From a virus: DNA of 42,429 bases. The notes beneath the pieces are model-generated. The model was not told the origin of the DNA. It worked only from the letters and a program-made list of their open reading frames with translations, and searched no databases. Below are positions 1 through 8,375 of this stretch, piece after piece. The translations under genes were made by a program, and so were the position numbers. The stretch covers positions 1-42,429 of the IMG/VR virus record IMGVR_UViG_3300009168_000066. The stretch is one strand, 5' to 3'. Positions within the stretch are counted from its first letter, which is position 1, and each line of letters starts with the position of its first letter.

Positions 1-67
1 AATAGCAAACATCGTGCCAAAGTTTCTGGGGAAAAAATTCCCCAGATTCTTGCGCCACATCGGTTAA
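1..67 (+). CDS. 3' end of a small gene that probably begins at 42242 (circular junction)
   Basis: Joining the last base of the window to the first keeps the reading frame that starts at 42242 open: base 1 completes a Lys codon, 21 more codons follow (ending RFLRHIG), and TAA lies at 65-67. The joined product would be 84 residues. The tail is rich in Lys, Arg, Phe and Pro. No function is recognised. The continuity is seen in the sequence; circularity is inferred from it and could be a coincidence of about 22 open codons. Confidence 0.5.
   Translation, partial: IANIVPKFLGKKFPRFLRHIG
25..46. other. perfect hairpin, 9-bp stem with AAAA loop
   Basis: TCTGGGGAA at 25-33 and TTCCCCAGA at 38-46 are exact reverse complements around a four-base A loop. 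There is no T tract behind it, only TTCTTG, so it is a poor intrinsic terminator on the + strand. It lies inside the C-terminal codons of the gene that spans the window junction. Its role is unknown; it may be an RNA structure at the end of the early transcript or a protein-binding palindrome. Confidence 0.5.
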
Positions 68-250
68 CCTACGAACCTGCCACTACTTTTCAAAAAAATC
101 TAGATATAAATAAATAACTCCGCTCCGCACCACCAACTTTAACTATAAAAATCCAGTAAATCCGGTTTACCTGCTGCTTCGGGCAAATGGTTTAGCATAC
201 CGGTTTGGGAACGATGCTTATAACTTTTTATAGCGGCGGATTCATTTTTA

Positions 251-282
251 CCAGCTCCTTCCTTACAGGGGCTGGTTTTTTT
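251..282 (+). terminator. intrinsic terminator upstream of the packaging genes
   Basis: CCAGCTCC (251-258) pairs with GGGGCTGG (268-275) through eight pairs including one G-T wobble. The loop is nine bases and seven T residues follow (276-282). It would end the long early transcript that arrives from the right edge if the genome is circular, and insulates the terminase-head operon that follows. Confidence 0.85.
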
Positions 283-293
283 ATGCTCAATCC

Positions 294-337
294 AATCTAC
301 AAAAAGTTACTGTAATCTACACAAAAAGTTATCCACA
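294..337. promoter_or_regulatory. near-direct repeat ending in a DnaA-box-like 9-mer
   Basis: AATCTAC followed by AAAAAGTTA occurs at 294-309 and again, with AC inserted in the middle, at 314-331. The two AAAAAGTTA halves are 22 bases apart, about two helical turns, so a protein could bind both on one face. The second copy runs into TTATCCACA (329-337), identical to the classical DnaA box. It lies immediately before the terminase start at 340. It may be a promoter/operator, part of a packaging site or chance. The rest of 68-339 contains only the terminator and nothing else I recognise. Confidence 0.35.
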
Positions 338-339
338 TT

Positions 340-1599
340 GTGTGCGAAACTAAATTTGGATTGTGCGAAATATGTCGTAGATTCGCATGTGTGCGTACCT
401 CTATTATATATCCAAAGACCCTCTCCGAGCTACGTAAAGGCACTCGGCGAATCATACACCAGGGTGGTCAGTACTCCGGAAAGACCGTCAATATACTTGG
501 CGCACTGGCGACATTATGTTGCGAAGAAACAGAGGGAATCACGACAGTTACGTCTATGTCCTTCCCGCATTTGAAGGGTGGAGCATTAAGAGACTTTGAA
601 TTGTATGTTTACCCTTCATTCAAGGCGGCAATAAAGTCTTATAACAAGACAGACCATGTCTTTTACTTTAAAAGCGGCAGTTCACTTGAATTTCGAGTGT
701 TTGAAAATGAAATGGCTGCGCGCGGTCATAAAAGAAAGAGGTTGTTTGTTAATGAGGCGAATAGTTTTAGTCCGCTGGTCTTTTTTCAGCTGGATAGTCG
801 TTCAGACCAAACAATTATAGATTACAATCCTTCGATACGGTTCTTTGCCCATAGTGACTTGATTGGATTGCCGGGAAACATAACATTCTACTCCGACCAT
901 AGGCACAATCCATTTATAAGCGACTCGAAACATAGGGAAATAGAGCAGATTTGCACTTTTGCTTATGATGAGAATGGGAAGCAGATATTAAAGGATAACG
1001 GTGAGCCGGTTGTTACAAGAGGCGATTATGAACTTTGGAAAGTATATGCTCGTGGATTAACAGGCAACATTACCGGAGTTATTTTCCCTGACTGGGAAGT
1101 GATAGATGACGAAGATTTTCCTTTTGAGGAAGAAGCCGTTTACTCGATTGATTTCGGTTATACAGTTGACCCTACAGCTATAATGAAACAAGTCAAGGTC
1201 GGCGAGACATTATTCGTGAAAGAACTAGCATATGAGCCAGGATTACCTCCAATTGTTATTCAGCAAATATTAAGAGGCAATGGCTTCAATATAGACAATG
1301 ATGTTTTATTCTGCGAACACGACCCTGATATGGTAAAGCAATTGCGGTCTAAGTGCGGAATAAGTTGCCAATTAGCAAGGAAAGGGCCAGGTTCTATAAA
1401 GGCCGGTATTGATTTGCTAAAACGCTTCAAAGTCAAGTACACAAGTTCTAGTCAAAACCTGCATAGAGAAAGAGGCTTGTACGTTTGGGACAAGGAGAAA
1501 GACACAGGCCGAATGTTAAATACTCCAATAGAAAAGCATAATCATACTTTTGATGCTATCCGTTATGGGACCTATACTAAATACCTAAGGGCTGCATAA
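340..1599 (+). CDS. terL: terminase large subunit (packaging ATPase-nuclease)
   Basis: The motor protein that drives DNA into the prohead and cuts it. The ATPase half has a Walker A variant GGQYSGKT at about residues 42-49 and a Walker B segment RLFVNEAN at about 134-141. The nuclease half shows the RNase H-like acidic residues: Asp271 in SIDFGY, Glu325/Asp327 in CEHDPD and Asp405 in HTFDAIRYG. Length (419) fits the PBSX/phage terminase-6 type. The start is uncertain: GTG 340 gives an N-terminus with four cysteines (2, 9, 12, 17), while GTG 391 would begin just before the ATPase core; there is no clear Shine-Dalgarno site for either. It overlaps the portal gene by one base (TAATG). No small terminase gene is recognisable next to it. 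Confidence 0.95.
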   Translation: MCETKFGLCEICRRFACVRTSIIYPKTLSELRKGTRRIIHQGGQYSGKTVNILGALATLCCEETEGITTVTSMSFPHLKGGALRDFELYVYPSFKAAIKSYNKTDHVFYFKSGSSLEFRVFENEMAARGHKRKRLFVNEANSFSPLVFFQLDSRSDQTIIDYNPSIRFFAHSDLIGLPGNITFYSDHRHNPFISDSKHREIEQICTFAYDENGKQILKDNGEPVVTRGDYELWKVYARGLTGNITGVIFPDWEVIDDEDFPFEEEAVYSIDFGYTVDPTAIMKQVKVGETLFVKELAYEPGLPPIVIQQILRGNGFNIDNDVLFCEHDPDMVKQLRSKCGISCQLARKGPGSIKAGIDLLKRFKVKYTSSSQNLHRERGLYVWDKEKDTGRMLNTPIEKHNHTFDAIRYGTYTKYLRAA

Positions 1600-3020
1600 T
1601 GAATTTAATAAAGTTAGCTTTACGAAGCGCTATTACTCCCTGGCAACGTCCTAGTTTGTTTGGTAGTGTAGGCAGCGGGGCGCTTCCAATTCCAATTACA
1701 ACAGATTTCATTCCCTTAGATAGCCACGGAAACGTGATGTATACCAGAGACGGAAATGTCAATCCGCACTGGCTTGGCTTGAGCAACCAAATGATGCAGT
1801 ATTGGTCCTATAAGTTTGTTGCACCTTTGGCTTCAGTTATTGACAGGATTGCCGAGGCAGATACTAACGGGAAACTAGAGTTTCTTTATGAGGACGATAC
1901 CACAATAAGGAATATTAATAAGATACCCGCTCTTTCTAGGATAAAAGCTCTTTTTAAGAAGCCAAATCCTACTCAAACGTGGGAGGAATTTAATTCTCAG
2001 CAAGTTATCCTATCAAAAATCTTCGGTTATTGTCCGGTTTTAGCGCTTCGACCAGCAGGCATGGATAAATCCTACACAACTTCTTTGTGGAACCTGCACC
2101 CGTTGATTGTAAAGCCAGAAATACAAGATGTTAACCTATACGATAGACCACTAAAATCAGTTATTAAAAGATGGAAATACGGTTATGGAGGTAGAGAATA
2201 CTACTTCGATAACGAGGACATAATTCTTGTTAAGGATGGCTTTATTGATGCGCATGAAGGTACATTCTTACCAAAGAGTAAGCTTGAAGGCCTGGACTTC
2301 TATGTTAGCAACATTTGCGCTTCTTTGGAAGCAGACAATGTTTTGCTCAAGAAGAAAGGGCCTTTAGGCGTTTTTACCCATGACCCTAAGCCTGATGTGG
2401 CTGGATGGGAGCCAATGAAGCCAGAAATGAAACAAGCATTGCAAGATGACTTATCTCAATATGGTCTTTCCTGGGGGCAGATGCAGTACGTTATATCTAA
2501 GAATCCGGTTCGATGGGAGCCAATGTCGTTTAATCTTCGGGATTTAATGACAAAAGAAACTGCCCGACAGGGAGTTGACACAATCTGCGATAGGTTCGGT
2601 TATCCAGCTGAGCTTATGAGTGGCAAAAATGCCACATACGAAAATAGGTCTTCCGCAGAGAGATATTTCTATCAAAACAACATCATCCCATTTTCTTTGA
2701 GGAGAATGTCAAGTTACAATAACTTCTTCGAACTCAAGGATTATAAAATGATTCTGGATTACGACCACGTTTCTGTTCTCCAGGAGGACATATTGAAATC
2801 CGGCCAGGCTATGAAATCGCAAGCAGATGGACTTGACGTTTTGTGGAAAGCCGGATTAATTACGTTTAACCAAGTCCAGATTGAACTCGGAAATGATACT
2901 GTAGAAGGGATGGATATTTACTACGGAGAGTGGTTGAAAACACATGGTAAAGAAATCGCAAAACTAGCACAAAATGTCAAACAGGTTGTTGCACCCAAAG
3001 ATTCAGGAACTAAAGACTAG
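1599..3020 (+). CDS. portal protein (HK97-like)
   Basis: Forms the dodecameric ring at the capsid vertex through which DNA passes. The 473-residue length, the place directly after the terminase and the sequence character fit the HK97/phage_portal family. Typical are an N-terminal region with VAPLASVIDRIAEA, a middle segment GLDFYVSNICASLEA, and the late segment in which MTKETARQGVDTICDRFGYP leads to the NATYENRSSAERYFYQ region of the wing/clip. The start ATG is shared with the TAA of the terminase gene. The final 47 bases overlap the longest form of the next gene. Assignment is by recognition of the family pattern plus synteny. Confidence 0.9.
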   Translation: MNLIKLALRSAITPWQRPSLFGSVGSGALPIPITTDFIPLDSHGNVMYTRDGNVNPHWLGLSNQMMQYWSYKFVAPLASVIDRIAEADTNGKLEFLYEDDTTIRNINKIPALSRIKALFKKPNPTQTWEEFNSQQVILSKIFGYCPVLALRPAGMDKSYTTSLWNLHPLIVKPEIQDVNLYDRPLKSVIKRWKYGYGGREYYFDNEDIILVKDGFIDAHEGTFLPKSKLEGLDFYVSNICASLEADNVLLKKKGPLGVFTHDPKPDVAGWEPMKPEMKQALQDDLSQYGLSWGQMQYVISKNPVRWEPMSFNLRDLMTKETARQGVDTICDRFGYPAELMSGKNATYENRSSAERYFYQNNIIPFSLRRMSSYNNFFELKDYKMILDYDHVSVLQEDILKSGQAMKSQADGLDVLWKAGLITFNQVQIELGNDTVEGMDIYYGEWLKTHGKEIAKLAQNVKQVVAPKDSGTKD

Positions 3021-3768
3021 AGTTGGCGCAATGCCAATCTTACGCGCTAACAGGTATGTGCGCGAGAGTGTTCCTGTATTAGAAACTAGGAGGACTAAGT
3101 CCGTTCCTACAGGAATTGACACAGATAGAGTTATCAGGCAGTACCATTGCATTTTTGGACTTCCAGATGACTATGGAACTATGCCAATCAAGGGTGCATT
3201 CAAGAAGTCGATAAAAGAACGTGGACCTGGAAGTGAAGGCAAATATAAGATTCCAACTCTTTATTGCCATGACCAGAAAGATTCCATAGGATTACCTTAT
3301 ACTCTTGAGGAAGATGATATTGGTCTGTATTCAGAGACCGAAGTTTTGAGAGGAGTGCAGGTTGCTGAGGAAACCCTTATCCGCCATAGGGCCGGAGTTA
3401 TTAACAATGGCTCCTATGGTTTTCATTATATCTGGGACAAAATGGAGTACGATGAGGATGAAGATGTTATTGTAATGAAGGAGTGCGAACTCCTGGAAGT
3501 ATCAGTACTTCCTATTGGTTCTCAAATGGAGACATACGGTGTTCGGTCTCCACAAGGAATTTATATGGACGATACGTTGCCTGAAGATAGCGAATCGCTG
3601 ATTAAAAGGCTTCCTCGTGAACACCAACTTGCTGTTAGGAGTTTAATTGAGAGACATATATCACTTGCAAAAAACAAGCCGCTCGAGCAAAGGACACTTG
3701 AAAAACGCAAGACGAAAAAGGTCGAACAAGTTAACTATAATTACTTAATTAAAAATTTTAAAATCTAA
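2974..3768 (+). CDS. prohead maturation protease (HK97 family, S78-like)
   Basis: Cleaves the scaffold part of the capsid precursor during prohead maturation. The core has the expected order: an IRQYHCIFGLPDDYG strand, MPIKGAFKKSI, a catalytic His in LYCHDQKDSIG, and the catalytic Ser in LLEVSVLPIGSQ with the usual acidic residue just before. It sits between portal and capsid as in HK97. The upstream ATG (2974) lies inside the portal gene; a second in-frame ATG at 3031, eleven bases after the portal stop, gives MPILRANRYV and is an equally good start. The C-terminus (about residue 210 on) is a charged helical tail. It ends in TAATG with the capsid gene. Confidence 0.88.
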   Translation: MSNRLLHPKIQELKTRVGAMPILRANRYVRESVPVLETRRTKSVPTGIDTDRVIRQYHCIFGLPDDYGTMPIKGAFKKSIKERGPGSEGKYKIPTLYCHDQKDSIGLPYTLEEDDIGLYSETEVLRGVQVAEETLIRHRAGVINNGSYGFHYIWDKMEYDEDEDVIVMKECELLEVSVLPIGSQMETYGVRSPQGIYMDDTLPEDSESLIKRLPREHQLAVRSLIERHISLAKNKPLEQRTLEKRKTKKVEQVNYNYLIKNFKI

Positions 3769-5198
3769 TGAAAAAGACATTTTTCAATCCTGCTGACCTG
3801 CATTTCAGGCAGTATCTCCCTGCAATGGGAAGCCGTAGGATTTTTGGCTCGAGCGGTGATGGTCGTGGTTCAGCATCTTATCGCTCCGGAGGCGGAGATG
3901 ATGATGGAGATGACGACGACGATGATGATGATGGAGATGATGTTACGAAGGAGCAGCGTTCCTTACTTCGCATCATCCAGAAGCGCGTTACAAGACAACT
4001 TCGTGGCGCTGCTACCGCAAAGGAAGTGAAGGAAATTGTTGAAGGTATGAAAGATCTGAAGGAACTTCCTGTGGCTGAACTTCGTGAGTTAGCCGACAAA
4101 GATAAGGGAGTTACCAAACAACTTGTGGAACAGGGCCTTGCAATTAAAAAGTTGCAGGAGAATATTACCGAAAGAGGTAAGGATATGAGCCTCCGTGGTC
4201 AGATTAAGACATGGATGGAAGAAAACAAGGATGCGCTGGAAGCTATTAAAAGAGGACAGAAACAGGATTTGAAGCCAATGGAACTGCGTGTTGTTGCAAG
4301 TCCAATGCACGTTTCTACAGTAAATCCAACTGGTTCTCCTTTCATTACCAGGACAGAAGTTGAACCTGGAATAAATGATATTCTAAGATATCCCAATACC
4401 TTCTGGGATTATATAACAAAAGGAAGAACAAATGCTCCTACCTATGTATGGGTGAATAAAACAAACCTGCAAGGCGCTGCTGCCTTCATAGGACCTGGCG
4501 TTGCTAAACCACCAATCAGCTTCGAATTTGTTGCCGAGAATTCAATAGCCAAAAAAGTTGCCGATAGTGCCAAAGCAGGTACTGAACTTTTGGAAGATAT
4601 TGATGGAATGGCTACATTTATCGAACAGGAGCTTCGCGCTGCTGTTATGCTGAAAGTGAATGATGTACTAATGACTGGCGTAAGTTCCAGTACATCTCCA
4701 GCTGGTATAAAAACATTGTCTCAAAACTTTGCGTTTTATACCACAGCTGCTTCCGGTATCAATGTTACTAATCCTAACTACATGGACGCATTAAGGTCAG
4801 TTGTTGCCGCTTTGCGTTCTGGAAAATTGACTGGTGAAATTACCATCTTCATTAATCCGATTGACTCGGCTAACATGGATATGGCTAAAGCAACCACTTC
4901 TGGACTGTATTTATTGCCACCGTTTACAAGCCAAAATAACAAGAACATATCAGGAGCTACTGTGGTTGAAGACCCATTGGTTCCTGTTGGGTATTTCCAG
5001 GCCGGATTTCTCCAATACTACCGTATCCTTATCTACAAGGATTTTGTTGCATCATGGGGATGGGAGAATGACGACTTCACAAAGAACTTGGTTACAGCCG
5101 TAGGTGAAATGAGGCTGCACCAGTTCGTAAACAGTATTCATACTGGTGCATTTATGTATGATTCTTTCGCAAATGTGATTACCGCTATAACTGCATAA
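3768..5198 (+). CDS. major capsid protein with N-terminal scaffold (HK97 fold)
   Basis: Builds the icosahedral shell. Residues about 170-476 fit the phage_capsid family: ITRTEVEPGINDILRYPNTF, an E-loop-like region, VVAALRSGKLTGEITIFINP, then the late DPLVPVGYFQAG and SWGWENDDF segments. Residues about 60-165 are charged and helical and look like the delta scaffold domain removed by the protease; cleavage is expected somewhere near 165-180. Between the basic leader and this domain is an extreme acidic tract at residues 44-58, 13 Asp in 15 positions, encoded by GAT/GAC repeats at about 3897-3942. The start overlaps the protease stop by one base. Confidence 0.93.
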   Translation: MKKTFFNPADLHFRQYLPAMGSRRIFGSSGDGRGSASYRSGGGDDDGDDDDDDDDGDDVTKEQRSLLRIIQKRVTRQLRGAATAKEVKEIVEGMKDLKELPVAELRELADKDKGVTKQLVEQGLAIKKLQENITERGKDMSLRGQIKTWMEENKDALEAIKRGQKQDLKPMELRVVASPMHVSTVNPTGSPFITRTEVEPGINDILRYPNTFWDYITKGRTNAPTYVWVNKTNLQGAAAFIGPGVAKPPISFEFVAENSIAKKVADSAKAGTELLEDIDGMATFIEQELRAAVMLKVNDVLMTGVSSSTSPAGIKTLSQNFAFYTTAASGINVTNPNYMDALRSVVAALRSGKLTGEITIFINPIDSANMDMAKATTSGLYLLPPFTSQNNKNISGATVVEDPLVPVGYFQAGFLQYYRILIYKDFVASWGWENDDFTKNLVTAVGEMRLHQFVNSIHTGAFMYDSFANVITAITA

Positions 5199-5202
5199 TA
5201 AA

Positions 5203-5754
5203 ATGTCAAACATAGTAAATCTGTCATTCTTTGTGGGCGATATAAACATACCTAATACTGGACAACCAGCAGTAGGTACAAGAGTGACCGAGTATATAAA
5301 CAAGTACGAGCCTGAGTGTCTTTTAAAGCTCTTGGGATATCCGCTTTATAAAGTGTTCGGTTCTGAAACCTCACAAAGAATGGCAGATTTACTTGATGGC
5401 GTTGAGTATGTAGATTATGAAGGATACACTCAATACTGGAAAGGACTGAAGCATGATACAACACAAAGCTTAATCGCTTACTACATCTTCTACCATTGGT
5501 TGAAGGATACACACACTCAGGTTATAGGGATGGGAACTACATCTGTAAACAAGGGAGACGGCTCTGTTGTAGTTATTCCTATGGAGCGTATGGTATCGAC
5601 TTGGAACAGCTTCAGTGAAGAAGGTCATGAGTGTCTTGCCTTTTTGTGGAATCAGACAGATATTTATGGCTACAGAGTCTATCCCGAGTTTACAAGCTAT
5701 CAGTTTCAGAAATCATGGTTATTTAGTGGTATGATGAATACTTTTGCGCTATGA
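5203..5754 (+). CDS. putative head-tail connector / head completion protein
   Basis: A 183-residue protein directly after the capsid gene, the usual place of the first head-completion protein. It is mostly helical, with NIPNTGQPAVGTRVTEYIN and YEPECLLKLLGYPLYK near the N-terminus, an aromatic YIFYHWLKD segment and a C-terminal MVSTWNSF helix. The pattern resembles what I know as the DUF6712 family of Bacteroidota phages, but I cannot run a search. The role is inferred mainly from position. Its TGA overlaps the ATG of the next gene (ATGA). Confidence 0.65.
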   Translation: MSNIVNLSFFVGDINIPNTGQPAVGTRVTEYINKYEPECLLKLLGYPLYKVFGSETSQRMADLLDGVEYVDYEGYTQYWKGLKHDTTQSLIAYYIFYHWLKDTHTQVIGMGTTSVNKGDGSVVVIPMERMVSTWNSFSEEGHECLAFLWNQTDIYGYRVYPEFTSYQFQKSWLFSGMMNTFAL

Positions 5755-6281
5755 CAGAAGAAATGACAATAGTAGATGTTATGCAAGAAATAGTTTTGTC
5801 AATGCAGGTTAAAGACCCTGCAAATCCAGATGAATTTCTTGTATTGAATTATCAGCCTGGGAGAAGTGCTCAAATCCTTCAGATGATTTCCACTCAGAGT
5901 TTATCAGCGGAACACAAAGATCTAAGGTACCCTTTAATCGCTATGTTGATGCCTGTAAGAGAACCAAGAGGTCCTGGTGCAGCGTCAGTTACAAGGATTG
6001 ACAGAATAATTATAGCATGTTTAACTGATTCTAATAAGAGCGTACTTGAACGGTATGCTGTAGATGAAACTTTTAAAACAATTCTTTATCCATGCTACAA
6101 TGAACTCTTAAATCGCATTGCTTTGTCGACTAGGGTAAATGGCCAAGACCCGGCTATGTTTTCTCATACAAAGATGGACATGCCTGGGAACAAGCCAATA
6201 AATGCAGAAACGAATGATATTATTGACTGCATAGAAATTTTAAACCTGGAAATTCCATTACTTCAAATTAAAACTTGTTAA
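5751..6281 (+). CDS. putative head-tail connector or tail terminator protein
   Basis: Not recognised by sequence. It has 176 residues of mixed alpha/beta character, with a strand-rich centre (RYPLIAMLMPVREP, RIDRIIIACLTDSN) and a C-terminal strand ending in two hydrophobic segments. It lies between the first connector-like gene and the putative tail tube gene, where phages of this type encode a stopper or tail terminator. Its ATG overlaps the preceding stop, so it is probably translationally coupled. The function is inferred from gene order only. Confidence 0.55.
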   Translation: MTEEMTIVDVMQEIVLSMQVKDPANPDEFLVLNYQPGRSAQILQMISTQSLSAEHKDLRYPLIAMLMPVREPRGPGAASVTRIDRIIIACLTDSNKSVLERYAVDETFKTILYPCYNELLNRIALSTRVNGQDPAMFSHTKMDMPGNKPINAETNDIIDCIEILNLEIPLLQIKTC

Positions 6282-6285
6282 TAAC

Positions 6286-7251
6286 ATGGCAATTACAAAA
6301 GCTTGTGGCATTAAAGTCTCAGTAGGTAATACTGGGAAGGAATGCGACACCTCGATGAACGCAACAGCTATGCTGATTGCTCTTCACCCTAGCGTGAAGT
6401 TTACTGACGACGACTTGGAAGACCCTCTCCCTTGGATTGAGGAGTTAATACACCAGCGTCGTGCTTTTCCTTTATTTGGTTCTAAGGCTCCTATTCGCAC
6501 AATAACAAACAATGCCGAGAGTGATGTGACTATAACTCTCGATGATGGATTGATTGTGTTCCTGCGTTACGGAGTTTATAACCGCATCTTTGAAACTACC
6601 TCCGGTGGCTTCTGCTACGCGAAGGCATTATCCAGCTTCAATAAAAGCGGATACAATATCCTGGAAATAGACCAGACAGGTCAGATGCTTGCCAGGAAGA
6701 ACAGCGATGGAACCTATAGCGGGTTCATCACAGACTTCATGTATTCGCCATCTCCTGTATGGGCTGACTTCACAAACACTCCTTACAAAAACAGGTTCCA
6801 GATTTCCTTTGGACCTCAGGAAGTTGTGAACAATGGAGTTATCTTCCAAGGAGCCGGCGAACTGCTGTCGCTTACTGGTCTTATTGACGTAAGGCTTGAG
6901 GTAGCTGATGCTCCAACAGGTGCTAAACTGTCTGTTCGCGCAATTACTGATTGCGCTGAAGCTGATTTAACAGAACTTTTCCCAACTGAACTTGCCGCTG
7001 CTGCAAGGTGGATTGTTACAAATAAAGCAACTGGCGCTCCTGTAACAGTAACCAGTGTTACAGTTACCGGTGGTAAAGTAAATCTGATGGGAACTTTTTC
7101 TGTTGGACAGACTTATGTTGTAAAAGGAAATACTTCTGAAGACTGGTATGATAATGACATCTTTGGTTATGATGCCAATACATTGCCAGGACTTGAACTT
7201 TTAGTATCAGCACTATTGAGGGCAGCTGAAGGAGAAAATAGAGAAGAATAA
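6286..7251 (+). CDS. putative major tail (tube) protein
   Basis: A 321-residue, strand-rich protein between connector genes and the tail-assembly/tape-measure block, followed by a strong terminator as is common for highly expressed tail tube genes. The N-terminal two thirds (ITKACGIKVSVGNTG to FQGAGELLSLTGL) would be the tube domain. The last part (about residues 240-290, TGAPVTVTSVTVTGGKVNL) looks like a small Ig-like beta-sandwich decoration, then a helical acidic tail. No motif proves the assignment. It rests on synteny, size and the apparent decoration domain. Confidence 0.65.
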   Translation: MAITKACGIKVSVGNTGKECDTSMNATAMLIALHPSVKFTDDDLEDPLPWIEELIHQRRAFPLFGSKAPIRTITNNAESDVTITLDDGLIVFLRYGVYNRIFETTSGGFCYAKALSSFNKSGYNILEIDQTGQMLARKNSDGTYSGFITDFMYSPSPVWADFTNTPYKNRFQISFGPQEVVNNGVIFQGAGELLSLTGLIDVRLEVADAPTGAKLSVRAITDCAEADLTELFPTELAAAARWIVTNKATGAPVTVTSVTVTGGKVNLMGTFSVGQTYVVKGNTSEDWYDNDIFGYDANTLPGLELLVSALLRAAEGENREE

Positions 7252-7293
7252 TTTTTCTTTTTGTTCTATATATTCAAAGCGTCGGCTAATTCG

Positions 7294-7321
7294 AACCCTG
7301 CTGTTTCCACAGCGGGGTTTT
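7294..7321 (+). terminator. intrinsic terminator after the putative tail tube gene
   Basis: CCCTGCTGT (7296-7304) pairs with ACAGCGGGG (7309-7317) around TTCC, with one wobble pair; the AA before and TT after extend the stem, and a short T run follows. It lies in the 76-base gap before 7328 and probably attenuates rather than fully ends transcription into the tail genes. Confidence 0.8.
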
Positions 7322-7327
7322 ACTAGT

Positions 7328-7798
7328 ATGGGGATGCAAGGATTTATGCGGAAGGTAGATAAACTAGAAAGCATATCTAGATTTGATATGGCTAAGGAGA
7401 TTACAGATATAATAAATAGTAATCAGGAGTTTATGACCAAAATTCTTAAAGACCAATTGGCTAGCGGTAAGGATGCAAATAATGAAGCTGTCACTGTGTT
7501 TGGAAGGGATTTTTACTCTCCAGAAACATTAGCTGCAAAATCTCAAATTGGTGGATTAGGTGGAGAAACAAGATGGATAACAAACTATATGTCCGGTGCA
7601 TTCTATACATTCTTGTATGTTAGAGCTGCTGGAACAAAGTTTGAATTTCATAGTGAAGTTGAATATTACTGGGAAATAATAGCGCAAAGTGGACGAGCAA
7701 TAATGGAATTGAGTCCAGAAAATTGCATGAGAGTAAGAAATGAATTAATAGTTCCAGAATTAGACAGACGAATTAAACTATATCTAAGTGGCGTATGA
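7328..7798 (+). CDS. putative tail completion / minor structural protein
   Basis: 156 residues. The pattern SGKDANNEAV, YSPETLAAKSQIG, YMSGAFYTFLYV, then a C-terminal ELSPENCMRVRNELIVPELD followed by an amphipathic helix, resembles small HK97 gp10-like tail completion proteins. Those share the order YSxxT-K, a xGxFY core, then a Leu-Ser-x-Glu helix. I am not sure of the family. A second in-frame ATG (7334) is possible. It ends eleven bases inside the next gene. Confidence 0.5.
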   Translation: MGMQGFMRKVDKLESISRFDMAKEITDIINSNQEFMTKILKDQLASGKDANNEAVTVFGRDFYSPETLAAKSQIGGLGGETRWITNYMSGAFYTFLYVRAAGTKFEFHSEVEYYWEIIAQSGRAIMELSPENCMRVRNELIVPELDRRIKLYLSGV

Positions 7799-8375
7799 AA
7801 ATTGGACTGTAAGACAATTGATGAACGCTTGGTTTAAGAAGGACTACTCTGAAATGAGTGAGGAAGAGTTTTACATTGTAAAGACTGAATATATTGATAC
7901 TGCTGGATTATATGATGAGAATGTGTTTCAGAAAGTTTCTTATATACACTTTATAAATAGTAGAATAAATTCAATAACTCTGTCAATTAAACTGCAAAAA
8001 GATTTCCTCAAAGAATTTGGATTGCCGTATAAACCAGCACTTCCTTTCTTAAATAAATTTGGACATAGAGTTAGATGGAATGGAGATGAAGAAGATTTTA
8101 TATCGCAACTAGATAAAGTAGAAAAAAGAGAATCAAGATATACTTCTATTCTGGAGAATGAAATGGTGGAACTTAAAAAATTGCAGAAAGAAACAAAAAC
8201 TCCAGAAGAAGATGATGATAAACTAACAAGAGAAAGATTTATAAGAACAGTTAATACTTTGGGGAAAATCGGATACAAAATTGACTATGATAAGACGACT
8301 GTTGAAGAAATGGCACTAATGATTAAACAGCAGACAGAAGAGGTTGACAGCATAAATAATACTGTGAAAAAATGA
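7788..8375 (+). CDS. putative tail assembly chaperone-like protein
   Basis: 195 residues, helical, rich in Glu and Lys, immediately before the tape measure gene, where tail assembly chaperones normally sit. The start is GTG 7788, overlapping the upstream stop by 11 bases. It is preferred over ATG 7821 because the residues between (AYENWTVRQL) look like the beginning of the folded domain. Residues about 105-195 are predicted helical or coiled-coil. No slippery heptamer is visible in the overlap, so the usual programmed frameshift of such genes is not supported. The function is inferred from position. Confidence 0.5.
   Translation: MAYENWTVRQLMNAWFKKDYSEMSEEEFYIVKTEYIDTAGLYDENVFQKVSYIHFINSRINSITLSIKLQKDFLKEFGLPYKPALPFLNKFGHRVRWNGDEEDFISQLDKVEKRESRYTSILENEMVELKKLQKETKTPEEDDDKLTRERFIRTVNTLGKIGYKIDYDKTTVEEMALMIKQQTEEVDSINNTVKK

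Noticed and set aside
329-337. Replication origin at the DnaA-box-like 9-mer
   Set aside because: Only one box was found; an origin would need a cluster and an unwinding element. Kept only as a minor regulatory note.
7788-7798. Programmed frameshift joining the 7328 and 7788 genes as in tail chaperones
   Set aside because: No slippery heptamer in the overlap, and the second gene has its own GTG start with a plausible N-terminus.
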